From Limimaricola pyoseonensis (lineage in GTDB: Bacteria; Pseudomonadota; Alphaproteobacteria; Rhodobacterales; Rhodobacteraceae), in NCBI RefSeq assembly GCF_900102015.1, contig NZ_FNAT01000002.1, positions 62,001-126,000 of the forward strand: a stretch of 64,000 nt of DNA. Direction: 5' to 3'. Below, piece after piece: positions 55,786-64,000 of this stretch. The translations under genes and the position numbers were made by a program. The notes beneath the pieces are model-generated. The model saw only the letters and a program-made list of their open reading frames with translations, did no database searches and was not told where the DNA came from. Every line of letters starts with the position of its first letter. Positions within the stretch are counted from its first letter, which is position 1.

Positions 55786-57387
55786 TCAGGCCTCCTTGTC
55801 CGCGCTGGCGTGGCGGCGGGCGAGGTTCGCCTCGATCTCGGCCTCGCTGTGCGGCTTGTCGGTATCGGTGATGCCCGCCATCAGCAGGCCGAGCTCGCGC
55901 TCGTCGGTCTCGGCGGGCAGGCGTTCGCCCATGATCTTGCCGTCGAACATCACCGCGATGCGGTCCGACAGCGACATGATCTCGTCGAGCTCGACCGAGA
56001 CCAGCAGCACCGCCTTGCCCATGTCGCGCAGCGCGACGATCTGCTCGTGGATGAACTCGATTGCGCCGATGTCGACGCCGCGGGTGGGCTGGCCGATCAG
56101 CAGCAGGTCGGGGTTGCGCTCGATCTCGCGCGCCACGACGATCTTCTGCTGGTTGCCGCCCGAGAAGTTCTTGGCCGCCAGATGCGGATGCGGCGGGCGC
56201 ACGTCGAAGCGCTCCATCTTGGCCGCCGCATCGGCCTTGATCGCGGCGTTGTCCATGAACAGGCCTTTGTTGAACTCGGGCCGGTCGTGGTAGCCGAAGG
56301 CGACATTCTCCCAGGCCGAGAAGTCGAGGATCAGCCCCTCGTGATGCCGGTCCTCGGGCACGTGGGCGACGCCGGCGGCGCGCCGGGCGCGGCCGTTGGC
56401 GTGGCGCCCGGCCAGTTCGAGCGGCTTGCCGTTCAGCCGGACGGTGCCCTCGGCGCGGCGGTAGCCGCCCAGCACCTCCAGAAGCTCCGACTGGCCGTTG
56501 CCGGCGACGCCGGCGATGCCGAGGATCTCGCCGGCGCGGATCTCGAAGCCGATCTTGCGCAGCCGCTCGACCCCCTTGGAGTCGACCACGCGCAGGTTCT
56601 CGACCTCGAGCACGGTCTTGCCGGGCTTCGGCGGCACCTTCTCGACCTGCAAGAGCACCTTGCGGCCGACCATCAGCTCGGCCAGCTCGGGCGGCGAGGT
56701 CTCGGCGGTCTGCACGGTGGCGGTCATCTCGCCGCGACGCATCACGCTCACCGTGTCGGTGATCTCCATGATCTCGCGCAGCTTGTGGGTGATCAGGATG
56801 ATCGTCTTGCCCTGGTCGCGCAGCCCCTTGAGGATGCGGAACAGGTGGTCGGCCTCCGCGGGCGTCAGCACGCCGGTCGGCTCGTCGAGGATCAGGATGT
56901 CGGCTTGGCGGTAGAGCGCCTTGAGGATCTCGACCCGCTGCTGCATGCCCACCCCGATATCCTCGATCCGGGCGTCGGGGTCGATGTTGAGCTCGTATTC
57001 GGCGGCGAGGTCCTTGAGCTCGCGCCGCGCCTTGGCGAGCGAGGGGCGCAGCATCGCGCCGTCCTCGGCGCCGAGCACCACGTTCTCGAGCACGGAGAAG
57101 TTCTGCACCAGCTTGAAGTGCTGGAACACCATGCCGATGCCGGCGCGGATCGCGGCCTGGCTGTCGGGGATCTCGGTGCGGCGCCCGTCGACCCAGATCT
57201 CGCCCGCATCGGCCCGGTAGAAGCCGTAGAGGATCGACATCAGGGTCGACTTGCCGGCGCCGTTCTCGCCGATGATGCCGTGGATCGTGCCCGGCATCAC
57301 CCGGATCGAGATGTCCTTGTTGGCCTGCACGGGGCCGAAGGCCTTGGAGATGCCCTTGAGCTCGATCGCGGGGGTCTGGTCGGTCAT
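55786..57387 (-). CDS. BMP-type nucleoside ABC transporter ATPase (two fused NBDs)
   Basis: 533 aa from ATG 57387. The first half has Walker A GENGAGKST (40-48) and Walker B LILDEPTGVLTPAEA. The second half has a degenerate Walker A (GIAGVAGNGQSELLEVL), a canonical signature FSGGNQQKIVVARE and LLLIGQPTRGVDIGA. The asymmetric double NBD is normal for this sugar/nucleoside-type family (MglA/YufO class). It energises the two permeases. Confidence 0.94.
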   Translation of the reverse strand: MTDQTPAIELKGISKAFGPVQANKDISIRVMPGTIHGIIGENGAGKSTLMSILYGFYRADAGEIWVDGRRTEIPDSQAAIRAGIGMVFQHFKLVQNFSVLENVVLGAEDGAMLRPSLAKARRELKDLAAEYELNIDPDARIEDIGVGMQQRVEILKALYRQADILILDEPTGVLTPAEADHLFRILKGLRDQGKTIILITHKLREIMEITDTVSVMRRGEMTATVQTAETSPPELAELMVGRKVLLQVEKVPPKPGKTVLEVENLRVVDSKGVERLRKIGFEIRAGEILGIAGVAGNGQSELLEVLGGYRRAEGTVRLNGKPLELAGRHANGRARRAAGVAHVPEDRHHEGLILDFSAWENVAFGYHDRPEFNKGLFMDNAAIKADAAAKMERFDVRPPHPHLAAKNFSGGNQQKIVVAREIERNPDLLLIGQPTRGVDIGAIEFIHEQIVALRDMGKAVLLVSVELDEIMSLSDRIAVMFDGKIMGERLPAETDERELGLLMAGITDTDKPHSEAEIEANLARRHASADKEA

Positions 57388-57414
57388 GTGTGGTCCGGTC
57401 TCCGGGTGCGAAAC

Positions 57415-57440
57415 GGGGCCGCGCATTGCGGCGCGGCCCC
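57415..57440 (-). terminator. Intercistronic hairpin between BMP binding protein and ATPase
   Basis: GGGGCCGCG and CGCGGCCCC form a 9-bp stem with an 8-base loop in the 75-base gap. It is analogous to the malE/malF hairpin and probably limits expression of the transporter core relative to the binding protein. Confidence 0.6.
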
Positions 57441-57462
57441 TTCTAGCACGGTGTCGTGCGGA

Positions 57463-58458
57463 TCAGAAGCTGAGCGAGGGGCAGCTCTCGTCGCTCATGT
57501 AGTCGTGGACCGCGATCTCGCCCGAGGCGATCTTGGCCTTGGCGTCCTCGACGGCGGCGGTCATCTCCTCGGTGACCAGCGCCTCGTTGTGCTCGTCCAC
57601 GGCGACGCCCACGCCCTCGTTGTCGACGCCCATCACGTTGATGCCGGTCTCGATCTCGGTGCCGGCCTCGAAGGCGTCATAGACCGCGTTGTCGACCCGC
57701 TTGACCATCGAGGTCAGCACCGAGCCGGGCTGCAGGTAGTTCTGGTTGCTGTCGACGCCGATCGACTTGATGCCCTCGTCGGCGGCGGTCTGCAGCACGC
57801 CGATGCCGGTGCCGCCGGCCGCGGCGTAGACCACGTCGGCGCCCTGGCTGATCTGCGCCTGGGTCAGCTCCGAGCCCTTCACCGGGTCGTTCCAGGCGGC
57901 CGGGGTGGTGCCGGTCATGTTGGCGAGCACGGTGATGTCGGCGTTCACCGCCTGCGCGCCCTGGGCGTAGCCGCAGGCGAACTTGCGGATCAGCGGGATG
58001 TCCATGCCGCCGATGAAGCCGATCGTGTCGCTCTCGGAGGCCATCGCGGCCATCATGCCGACCAGGTAGGAGCCCTCGTGCTCGTTGAAGATCACCGAGC
58101 GGACGTTGGGCAGGTCGACCACGCCGTCGACGATCACGAACTTGGTGTCCGGGTAATCGGCGGCGATCTCCTCGAGCGGGGTCATGAAGGAGAAGCCGAC
58201 CGTGACGATCGGGTTGTTGCCGGCCTCGGCGAAGCGGCGCAGCGCCTGCTCGCGCTGGGCGTCGGACTGCAGCTCGACCTCGGCATAGGAGTTGCCGGTC
58301 TCTTCGGCCCAGCGGGTGGCGCCGGTGTGGGCGCTTTCGTTGAACGACTTGTCGAACTTGCCGCCGAGGTCGAAGACCAGCGCCGGGTCGGCCAGCGCGG
58401 CTCCGGCCGAAAGCGCCAGCACGGCGCTGGCGCCGAGGAATTTCGCGAGGTGGGTCAT
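57463..58458 (-). CDS. BMP family nucleoside-binding periplasmic protein
   Basis: 331 aa from ATG 58458, which gives a signal peptide (LGASAVLALSAGAALA, ~23; no lipobox, so it is soluble rather than a lipoprotein). The BMP/PnrA core is ALVFDLGGKFDKSFNESAHTGA, ...VIFNEHEGSYLVGMMAAMAS, GFIGGMDIPLIRKFACGYAQG, VVYAAAGGTGIGVLQ and SVLTSMVKRVDNAVYDAF. The family binds purine nucleosides, and the operon ends with a purine-nucleoside phosphorylase, which supports that ligand. Confidence 0.94.
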   Translation of the reverse strand: MTHLAKFLGASAVLALSAGAALADPALVFDLGGKFDKSFNESAHTGATRWAEETGNSYAEVELQSDAQREQALRRFAEAGNNPIVTVGFSFMTPLEEIAADYPDTKFVIVDGVVDLPNVRSVIFNEHEGSYLVGMMAAMASESDTIGFIGGMDIPLIRKFACGYAQGAQAVNADITVLANMTGTTPAAWNDPVKGSELTQAQISQGADVVYAAAGGTGIGVLQTAADEGIKSIGVDSNQNYLQPGSVLTSMVKRVDNAVYDAFEAGTEIETGINVMGVDNEGVGVAVDEHNEALVTEEMTAAVEDAKAKIASGEIAVHDYMSDESCPSLSF

Positions 58459-58625
58459 CGATTGCTCCCTGTCAGGTGTCGGCGCGACGCAAGACCTGCG
58501 GCGCCTGCCGGTCCTACGCCGGCTCATGGCCAGATAAGGCAATGCGGACCCCCTTGGGTCAACAGGTTTTTCCCGGAGTTGCGCGAAGTCACGGCCCCGT
58601 CGGCCTGACCGAAAGTCACATGACG

Positions 58626-59048
58626 CTAGGGCAGGTCGCGGCGCAGGATCAGCGCGGCGACGGGCGGTCGCCCGGGGCGCGCGTAATAGCCCGGCCGGCG
58701 GCCGGCGGCGGCGTAGCCGGCCCGGTCGTAGAGCGCGCGCGCCGCGGCGTTGTCCTCGGCCACTTCGAGAAACACCCTCTCCGCGCCCTTCGCCTGGGCC
58801 GCCGCGTGGAAGGCGTCGAGAGCCCGCGCCGCGCGGCCCTGCCGGCGCAGCTCGGGCCGGGTGGCAAGGGTCACGATCTCGGCCTCGTCCAGCGTCACCC
58901 GGCCGAGCACGAAGCTGTCCGCGTCGCCCGACAGCACCGCGCCCGGCGCGGCGAGCAGCTCGGCGAACTCGGCGGCGCTCCAGTGGTGGCGCTCGTCGGG
59001 GAAGGCGCGGGCGTAGGTCTCGGCCAGCGCCGCGGGCGCGGCGCTCAT
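58626..59048 (-). CDS. rimI: Ribosomal protein S18 alanine N-acetyltransferase RimI (GNAT)
   Basis: 140 aa from ATG 59048, overlapping the tsaB stop (ATGA). GNAT fold with ATRPELRRQGRAARAL (acetyl-CoA loop) and ...VFLEVAEDNAAARALYDRAGYAAAGRRPGYY. The tsaB-rimI pairing is widespread and supports RimI over a generic GNAT. Confidence 0.9.
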   Translation of the reverse strand: MSAAPAALAETYARAFPDERHHWSAAEFAELLAAPGAVLSGDADSFVLGRVTLDEAEIVTLATRPELRRQGRAARALDAFHAAAQAKGAERVFLEVAEDNAAARALYDRAGYAAAGRRPGYYARPGRPPVAALILRRDLP

Positions 59049-59623
59049 CCGATCAGCACGGGGGCCGGGTCGCGCGGCGGCGCGGCGTCGGCGGGCCGGA
59101 CATAGAGCGGCGCCGGGCGCGGCTGCGGCGTGGCAGCGCGCAGGGCGGCGATCTCGGCGATGGCGCGGACCAGCGCCTCGGCGTCGGGGCCGTGCACCAC
59201 CTCGCCCGCCTCGGCCGCGGCCAGAAGGGCGGGGGGCTCGGCCCCGTCGCCGGTCAGGCGCTGGGTCCACAGATGCGCGCGCGGCGCCGGCAGCGCGACG
59301 GTGAGCGGGCGCGGCAGGCCATGCGCGGCCGCTTCGAAGCCCGAGACGCCCACCGCCGGGATGCCGAGCCCCAGCGCCAGCCCGCGCGCGGCCGAGACGC
59401 CGATCCTGAGGCCGGTGAAGTTGCCCGGGCCGCAGCCCACGCCGATCGCGGCGAGGTCGCGCCAGCCGAGGCCCTCATCCGCGAGCAGGTCTTCGAGAAA
59501 CGGCATCAGCCGCTCGGCCTGGCCCTTGGCCATCGGCTCGACCCGGGCCGGGACGCGGCCCTCCAGACGCAACGCGGCCGCGCAATGCGCGGCCGACGTG
59601 TCGATCGCCAGGATCGGGGTCAT
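59045..59623 (-). CDS. tsaB: tRNA threonylcarbamoyladenosine biosynthesis protein TsaB
   Basis: 192 aa. It starts ILAIDTSAAHCAAAL, has the hallmark GCGPGNFTGLRIGVSAARGLALGLGIP (63-89), and lacks the metal site of TsaD, as expected. It supports TsaD in making t6A37 in ANN-decoding tRNAs. It overlaps the upstream NifU gene (TGATG) and rimI (ATGA). Confidence 0.95.
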   Translation of the reverse strand: MTPILAIDTSAAHCAAALRLEGRVPARVEPMAKGQAERLMPFLEDLLADEGLGWRDLAAIGVGCGPGNFTGLRIGVSAARGLALGLGIPAVGVSGFEAAAHGLPRPLTVALPAPRAHLWTQRLTGDGAEPPALLAAAEAGEVVHGPDAEALVRAIAEIAALRAATPQPRPAPLYVRPADAAPPRDPAPVLIG

Positions 59624-60192
59624 CAGGCCGCGACGGGCCGGACCTCGACCACCTCGGGGATGTAGTGCCGCAGCAGGTTCTCGATGCCCATCTTCAGCGT
59701 CAGCGTCGAGGAGGGGCAGCCGGCGCAGGCGCCCTGCATGTGCAGGTAGACCACGCCGCGGTCGAAGCCGTGGAAGGTGATGTCGCCGCCATCCTGCGCC
59801 ACGGCCGGGCGCACGCGGGTGTCGAGCAGCTCCTTGATCTGCTCGACGATGGCGCCGTCCTCGCCGCTGTGCTCGGCATGGCCGCCCTGCTGGGCCGGGG
59901 CCGAGCCGTCATCGATCGCCGGGGCGCCGGACTGGAAATGCTCCATCACCGCGCCCAGCACGGCGGGCTTGATGTGGTCCCACTCGGCGTCGGCGGTCTT
60001 GGTGACGGTCACGAAGTCCGAGCCGAGGAACACGCCCGCCACATGGCCGGTGGCGAAGATGCGCCGCGCCAGCGGGCTCGACTGCGCGGCTTCCTCCGAG
60101 GGGAAGTCGGCTGTGCCCATCTCGAGCACGGCCTGCCCCGGCAGGAACTTGAGCGTCGCGGGGTTCGGCGTGGATTCGGTCTGGATGAACAT
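59623..60192 (-). CDS. NifU family Fe-S cluster protein (Nfu type)
   Basis: 189 aa from ATG 60192. The N-terminal Nfu_N domain is FIQTESTPNPATLKFLPGQAVLE...ARRIFATGHVAGVFLGSDFVTVTK. The C-terminal NifU domain holds the CxxC cluster site (Cys156, Cys159 in CAGCPSST). It is an Fe-S cluster carrier delivering clusters to enzymes. Its stop is shared with the tsaB start. Confidence 0.95.
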   Translation of the reverse strand: MFIQTESTPNPATLKFLPGQAVLEMGTADFPSEEAAQSSPLARRIFATGHVAGVFLGSDFVTVTKTADAEWDHIKPAVLGAVMEHFQSGAPAIDDGSAPAQQGGHAEHSGEDGAIVEQIKELLDTRVRPAVAQDGGDITFHGFDRGVVYLHMQGACAGCPSSTLTLKMGIENLLRHYIPEVVEVRPVAA

Positions 60193-60267
60193 CGGGACCA
60201 CCTTTCGTCTGAGGCCCCCGATATGCGCCCGCCCGCGCCCCGAGTCAAGATTTGGAACGGTTCTAAA

Positions 60268-60723
60268 TCACGTGATCGATTCGAGCCGTTCCTTGGAGAT
60301 GTCGCCCGGCACGATGGTGATCGGCACCGGCAGCGAGCCGGCCTCCCGTGTGAGCTGCGCGACGATCGGCCCCGGCCCGCCGCGATCGTTGCCCGCGCCC
60401 AGCACCAGCACGCCGATCTGCTCGTCCTCGCGGATCTGGGCGAGGATCTCGGGCACCGCCTCGCCCTCGCGGATCACCAGCTCGGGATGCACGTTCAGCC
60501 GGTCGCGCATCCACTTGGCGAAGACCTCGTAATGCACCTCGATGCGCTCGCGCGCCTCCTCGCGCATGATCTCGCCGACGCCGACCCAGTGGTTGAACTC
60601 GTCCGGCGGGATCACCGACAGGACGACGACGCCGCCGCCGGTCCGGCTCGCCCGCATCGCGGCGAAGCGCATGGCGTTCAGGCATTCGCGGCTGTCGTCG
60701 AGCACGACGAGGAACTTGCGCAT
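60268..60723 (-). CDS. Universal stress protein family (UspA)
   Basis: 151 aa. It begins KFLVVLDDSRECLNAMRFAAMRASRTGGGVVVLSV and ends with VLGAGNDRGGPGPIVAQL...VPITIVPG, the ATP-binding G-x2-G region being only partly canonical. Single USP domain. The start lies 10 bases before the stop of the 401-aa membrane gene upstream, so they share a transcript. Confidence 0.88.
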   Translation of the reverse strand: MRKFLVVLDDSRECLNAMRFAAMRASRTGGGVVVLSVIPPDEFNHWVGVGEIMREEARERIEVHYEVFAKWMRDRLNVHPELVIREGEAVPEILAQIREDEQIGVLVLGAGNDRGGPGPIVAQLTREAGSLPVPITIVPGDISKERLESIT

Positions 60724-60732
60724 GGAGCCTCC

Positions 60733-61938
60733 CTATTCGGCCGGAGTGTGACCGAGCATGGGCCGGCTGGCAACGGGTCGCCGCAGCGGCGGGTCGGGGC
60801 GCAGCGCCGGGCGCGGCCGGGTCAGCGGCGGCTCGGGCCGGATCGCCGGGGCGGGGGCCTCTGGCCGGGCGCGGGGCCGCAGCGGCGCGCGGGCGATCTC
60901 GAAGGCCATCGCGCCGATCCGCGCGCCGATGAAGGCCAGCACCTGGCCCGCCACCAGCCAGACCAGGGCCGCCGCGCCGAGCGCGAGGTCCGACAACCGC
61001 ACCAGCGTCCGGAAGGCGCGGCCCTTGCCGAGGATCTCGATCGCGGCGCGGGTGTCGGGGCCGGCGGCGTCCGAGAGTCGGGCGAGGCGGCGCGCGTCGG
61101 CGGCGTCGTCGACATGGCGCAGCATCAGCACCGCGTCGGTGAGCGAGCTTCGTTCGGCCACCCGGCCGAGATCGCCCGCCAGCTCGCCCAGACGCGCCAG
61201 CCGCAGCGGGTCGGCCACGGCCTCGATCCCGGCCTTTCCCAGCGCGTAGTCGTCGATGCCGCCGGGGCGGAAATCGACATCCGAGAGCCGCCGCAGATCC
61301 GCCGCGAAGCCCGGCGTCACCGTGCCGAGCCTGCGCGCCAGCCGGAGCGCGGTGGCGCCGACCTTGACCGTCACGCTGGTGCCGCCGGAGGCCACCGCCA
61401 GACCGGTCGCGCCGAGCCCGGCGCCGGCCAGCGCCACCTCGATCCCGTCGACCTCGCCGCCCGAGAGCCCCGCCTGCGCGGCGCGGCGCAGCGCGTTGAG
61501 GTCGCCCAGAGGCGTCATCTCGACCGTGACACCGCACATCGCCAGGAGCGCCACGCGCGGGCAGGCGGTGATGTCGGCGGCGCAGACCGCGCAGTCGCGC
61601 AGCGAGGCCAGCGCGCCGGTCTCCTCGGCCTCGAGATCCTGCATCCGGGTCAGCGTCGGGCCGTCCGGCGCGTGGCCGTGCCGCCCGCCCACGGCGGCGA
61701 CCATGCGCATCCGGTCGAGGTCGCGCGCCGCGAGCGCGGCCTCCATCTCGGCGTCGTACCAGTCACGGTCGACCGCGCGGGCCAGCGCCGCCTGCAGCTC
61801 CAGCCGCACCGCCTCGGCGCTGCGGTCGACGTAAGGGGCGGAGAAGGGGTTCTGCGTCAGTACGAGCAGCAGCGCCGCCGCGCCCAGCGCGAAGGGGACG
61901 AAGCCCAGAACCCGGTAGAGCGCGCCGCGACCCGCCAC
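60733..61938 (-). CDS. Uncharacterised membrane protein
   Basis: 401 aa from a GTG at 61938. A membrane segment near the N-terminus (~10-27) is followed by a large region rich in Ala, Leu and Arg with a CAVCAADITAC cysteine cluster (~115-126), a Gly/Val stretch (AGAGLGATGLAVASGGTSVTV), a second hydrophobic helix near 320-345 and a Pro/Arg-rich tail. I do not recognise a family. It lies between the branched-chain aminotransferase (4-base gap) and the USP gene. Its length and uniform coding bias support a real gene. Confidence 0.75.
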   Translation of the reverse strand: MAGRGALYRVLGFVPFALGAAALLLVLTQNPFSAPYVDRSAEAVRLELQAALARAVDRDWYDAEMEAALAARDLDRMRMVAAVGGRHGHAPDGPTLTRMQDLEAEETGALASLRDCAVCAADITACPRVALLAMCGVTVEMTPLGDLNALRRAAQAGLSGGEVDGIEVALAGAGLGATGLAVASGGTSVTVKVGATALRLARRLGTVTPGFAADLRRLSDVDFRPGGIDDYALGKAGIEAVADPLRLARLGELAGDLGRVAERSSLTDAVLMLRHVDDAADARRLARLSDAAGPDTRAAIEILGKGRAFRTLVRLSDLALGAAALVWLVAGQVLAFIGARIGAMAFEIARAPLRPRARPEAPAPAIRPEPPLTRPRPALRPDPPLRRPVASRPMLGHTPAE

Positions 61939-61942
61939 CGTC

Positions 61943-62806
61943 TCAGCCCGCCGAGGCGGCCCAGTCCCAGTACATCTCGCGCAGGCGGCGGGTGACCGGG
62001 CCGATCTGGTAGGAGGTCTCCTCGAAGGCCGTCACCGGCGTGACCTTGTGCATGTTGCCCGAAAGGAAGACCTCGTCGGCGTCGATGACGTCCTCGAAGC
62101 TCATGACCGTCTCGTGCACGCGCACGCCGTCGGCGCGCAGGTTGGCGATGTGGCGCGCGCGGGTGATCCCGGCGAGGAAGGTGCCGTTCGGCACCGGCGT
62201 GAACACTTCGCCGTCCTTGACGATGAAGACGTTGGAACTGGCGCTTTCGGCGACGTGGCCCAGCGCGTCGGCCACCAGCGCGTTGCCGAAGCCGCGGGCC
62301 CGCGCCTCGGCGATCATCCGGGCGTTGTTGGGGTAGAGGCAGCCCGCCTTGGCGTTGACCACCGCGTCCTCCATGACCGGGCGGCGGAAGCGGGTGCGCC
62401 CCAGCGTGGTCGCGGCCTCGGGCGGGGCCATCGGGATCGCCTCAAGCGCGATGGCGAAGCCGGTCGGGCCCTGCTCGGGCAGGATGCCGAGCGGCCCGCC
62501 ATCGAGCGCCCAGTACATCGGCCGGATGTAGACCGCGGCGTCCTTCGGATAGGCCTTCAGCCCCTCGCGGACGATCTCGACCATCTCGCCCGCTTCGACG
62601 GTCGGCTCGATCATCAGCGCCCGGGCCGAGGCGTTGGTGCGGGCGCAGTGCTTGTCGAGGTCGGGCGTCAGCCCATGGGCGTAGCGCGCGCCGTCGAACA
62701 CCGTGGTGCCGAGCCATGCGCCGTGATCGGAGGCGCGGATCACGGCGACGTCGCCCTCGTGCCAGCGACCGTCGTGATAGGTGCGGATGTCGGTGCCCGT
62801 GGCCAT
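61943..62806 (-). CDS. ilvE: Branched-chain-amino-acid aminotransferase-like (class IV PLP)
   Basis: 287 aa from ATG 62806. Class IV fold with the PLP lysine Lys153 (NAKAGCLYPNNA) and Glu187 in VAESASSNVF. The features WLGTTVFDGARYAHG, YIRPMYWA and FLAGITRARHI are as in IlvE and D-amino-acid transaminases of this class. The class also includes D-alanine transaminases and aminodeoxychorismate lyase, so substrate assignment is provisional. Confidence 0.85.
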   Translation of the reverse strand: MATGTDIRTYHDGRWHEGDVAVIRASDHGAWLGTTVFDGARYAHGLTPDLDKHCARTNASARALMIEPTVEAGEMVEIVREGLKAYPKDAAVYIRPMYWALDGGPLGILPEQGPTGFAIALEAIPMAPPEAATTLGRTRFRRPVMEDAVVNAKAGCLYPNNARMIAEARARGFGNALVADALGHVAESASSNVFIVKDGEVFTPVPNGTFLAGITRARHIANLRADGVRVHETVMSFEDVIDADEVFLSGNMHKVTPVTAFEETSYQIGPVTRRLREMYWDWAASAG

Positions 62807-62904
62807 GTCGCGTCTCCCCTGCTCGGGCGCAGGGTAGGCGGGGGGGCGCGCATGGTCCAGAAGCGGCGGCGATCCGCCGGGCCGGGCGGGGCCGGGCGTT
62901 GCCT

Positions 62905-63387
62905 TCACGCCTCGGCCAGCAGCGCCTTGATGTCGAGCGGGCGGTTGATCATCGCCAGCGTGCCGGTGTGGTCGCGCGGCCATTCGGCCTCGGGCCGGTC
63001 GCGGTAGAGCTCGACCCCGTTGGCGTCGGGGTCGCGCAGGTAGATCGCCTCGCTCACGCCGTGATCGGCGGCCCCCTCCAGCTCGACCCCGGCCTCGATC
63101 ACCCGCCGCAGCGCCCGCGCCAGCGCGGCCCGGTTCGGGTAGAGGATGGCGGTGTGGTAGAGACCGGTATGGCCGGGCGGCGGCGGGCTGGCGCCGAGGC
63201 TCTCCCAGGTGTTGAGCCCGACATGGTGGTGGTAGCCGCCGGCCGAGAGGAAGGCCGCGCCGTGACTGTAGCGCTGGGTCAGCTCGAGACCGATCACGCC
63301 GGTGTAGAAGGCGATGGCGCGGTCGAGATCGGACACGCGCAGATGCACGTGGCCGATCCGGGTCTCCGGCGGGGCGAGAGCGGGCAT
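62905..63387 (-). CDS. VOC family dioxygenase/glyoxalase-like protein
   Basis: 160 aa from ATG 63387. Two VOC (beta-alpha-beta-beta-beta) repeats: HVHLRVSDLDRAIAFYTGVIGLEL (metal His in HVHL) and YHTAILYPNRAALARALRRV, then VSEAIYLRDPDANGVELYRDRP with a metal Glu. This is the catechol 2,3-dioxygenase-like CatE branch. It is divergent from the second L,D-transpeptidase. Confidence 0.85.
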   Translation of the reverse strand: MPALAPPETRIGHVHLRVSDLDRAIAFYTGVIGLELTQRYSHGAAFLSAGGYHHHVGLNTWESLGASPPPPGHTGLYHTAILYPNRAALARALRRVIEAGVELEGAADHGVSEAIYLRDPDANGVELYRDRPEAEWPRDHTGTLAMINRPLDIKALLAEA

Positions 63388-63536
63388 GGCGGTCTCCGAG
63401 GCGGTCCGGGGATAGAATAGTGCAAACTGACCAAGCGGCACCCGTTTTCTGCTCACGGAACCGTGCAGGGGCCGTGCGCTGGCGCAGAGCCGGCTGTGCC
63501 TGCGCCCCGCGGACCCCTGCCTCGCGGCCTCGTGAG

Positions 63537-63572
63537 TTGCCCTTGCCGCCCCGGCGGGGGAGGCAGGGGCAA
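63537..63572. repeat. Hairpin upstream of the second L,D-transpeptidase gene
   Basis: TTGCCCTTGCC and GGCAGGGGCAA form an 11-bp stem (one G-U pair) with a further GCCCC/GGGG pairing inside. It ends 22 bases before the start codon, so it would lie in the mRNA leader. Confidence 0.45.
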
Positions 63573-63593
63573 AACCCGAAGGAGATCGGCAGG

Positions 63594-64000
63594 ATGCAGA
63601 ACAGACGCCGTTTCATCGTCGGCGCGGGGCTCGGCCTCGTCGCCGCCGCCACCCCCGCCCTGGCCCTGGCCACGCCGGCGGTGCAGCGCAACCTCTCGGC
63701 GCTGCAGAGGGTCGACTGGCGCGACCATTTCGACGCGCTGGGCGTCGGCGTGATCGTCTCGGACACCGCGTCGCGGGCGCTGCATTACTGGGGCGGCGAC
63801 GGCGAGACCTACCGGCTCTACCCGACCTCGGTGCCGCTGAGCGAGGAGCTGACCAAGCTCGGCTACACCGAGGTGGTGCGCAAGGTCGCCGGGCCGACCT
63901 GGACGCCGACCCCCTCGATGCGCGAGCGCGATCCGTCGCTGCCCAAGGTGGTGCCCGCCGGGCCGGGCAACCCGCTCGGCACCCATGCGCTCTACCTGTC
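63594..64000 (+). CDS. Second L,D-transpeptidase (N-terminal part, cut by window edge)
   Basis: 135 codons visible from ATG 63594, with an AAGGAGATCGG site. Twin-arginine-like NRRRFIVGAGLGLVAAATPALALA signal; no lipobox is seen. The region GLGVIVSDTASRALHYW to NPLGTHALYL matches the N-terminal half of YkuD-domain proteins like the one at 10674 (NPLGARALYL). The catalytic Cys/His lie beyond the window. Probably a soluble periplasmic enzyme. Confidence 0.88.
   Translation, partial: MQNRRRFIVGAGLGLVAAATPALALATPAVQRNLSALQRVDWRDHFDALGVGVIVSDTASRALHYWGGDGETYRLYPTSVPLSEELTKLGYTEVVRKVAGPTWTPTPSMRERDPSLPKVVPAGPGNPLGTHALYL

Overview
This window looks like core chromosome of a high-GC alphaproteobacterium of the Rhodobacteraceae (Rhodobacter/Paracoccus relatives). 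The evidence is very high third-position GC, the order mdh - malyl-CoA thioesterase-like - NnrU - DUF1737 - sdhCDAB, the sucCDAB-lpd cluster interrupted by small membrane proteins, an HvrA-type H-NS protein, a FYDLN-acid protein and several small proteins that I recognise as Rhodobacterales-specific. I see no insertion sequence, prophage, CRISPR array or rRNA. There is one tRNA gene, tRNA-Ala(GGC).

Layout. 1-6.2 kb (minus): a translationally coupled MoxR / DUF58 / DUF4159 / VWA-amidotransferase-like envelope cluster. 6.2-16.3 kb: single genes (DUF1285, gabD, an arylformamidase-like hydrolase, a P1 peptidase, an L,D-transpeptidase, two membrane proteins, an AraC regulator, rpe, a uronate dehydrogenase-like gene and an FAD oxidoreductase). 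16.4-22.5 kb: a maltose/alpha-glucoside ABC system, malEFG (minus) divergent from a LacI regulator and malK (plus), with two operator-like palindromes between them. 22.5-25.1 kb: a conserved hypothetical, a GntR regulator, a YgjP-type metallopeptidase, the FYDLN protein and tRNA-Ala. 25.4-44.2 kb: the TCA block, with sucC, sucD, sucA, sucB, an 80-aa protein, two MAPEG proteins and lpd (minus), mdh and a PRC-barrel protein (minus), then a malyl-CoA thioesterase-like gene, NnrU, DUF1737, sdhC, sdhD, sdhA, a small lipoprotein, sdhB and DUF1989 (plus). 44.2-51 kb: deoD, H-NS, a degenerate methylmalonyl-CoA mutase-like gene, a PlsB-like acyltransferase, an SDR, a RecD-like helicase and a 65-aa protein. 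51-58.5 kb (minus): TIGR02186 and TauE, then a BMP-type nucleoside ABC transporter with purine nucleoside phosphorylase. 58.6-64 kb: rimI, tsaB, an Nfu-type NifU protein, a universal stress protein, a membrane protein, a branched-chain aminotransferase, a VOC protein and the start of a second L,D-transpeptidase.

The strongest unexplained signal is regulatory. The intergenic regions upstream of sucC and of sdhC carry the same composite element: a GCGC-centred LacI-type palindrome followed by two TGTGATCAC palindromes exactly 21 bp apart, in the same order relative to transcription. This suggests that one regulator (or two) co-controls the suc and sdh operons. The second candidate is a lone mutase-like protein that has lost the N-terminal substrate-tunnel segment and the cobalamin-ligating motif; it is encoded next to an H-NS gene in a locally AT-richer stretch.
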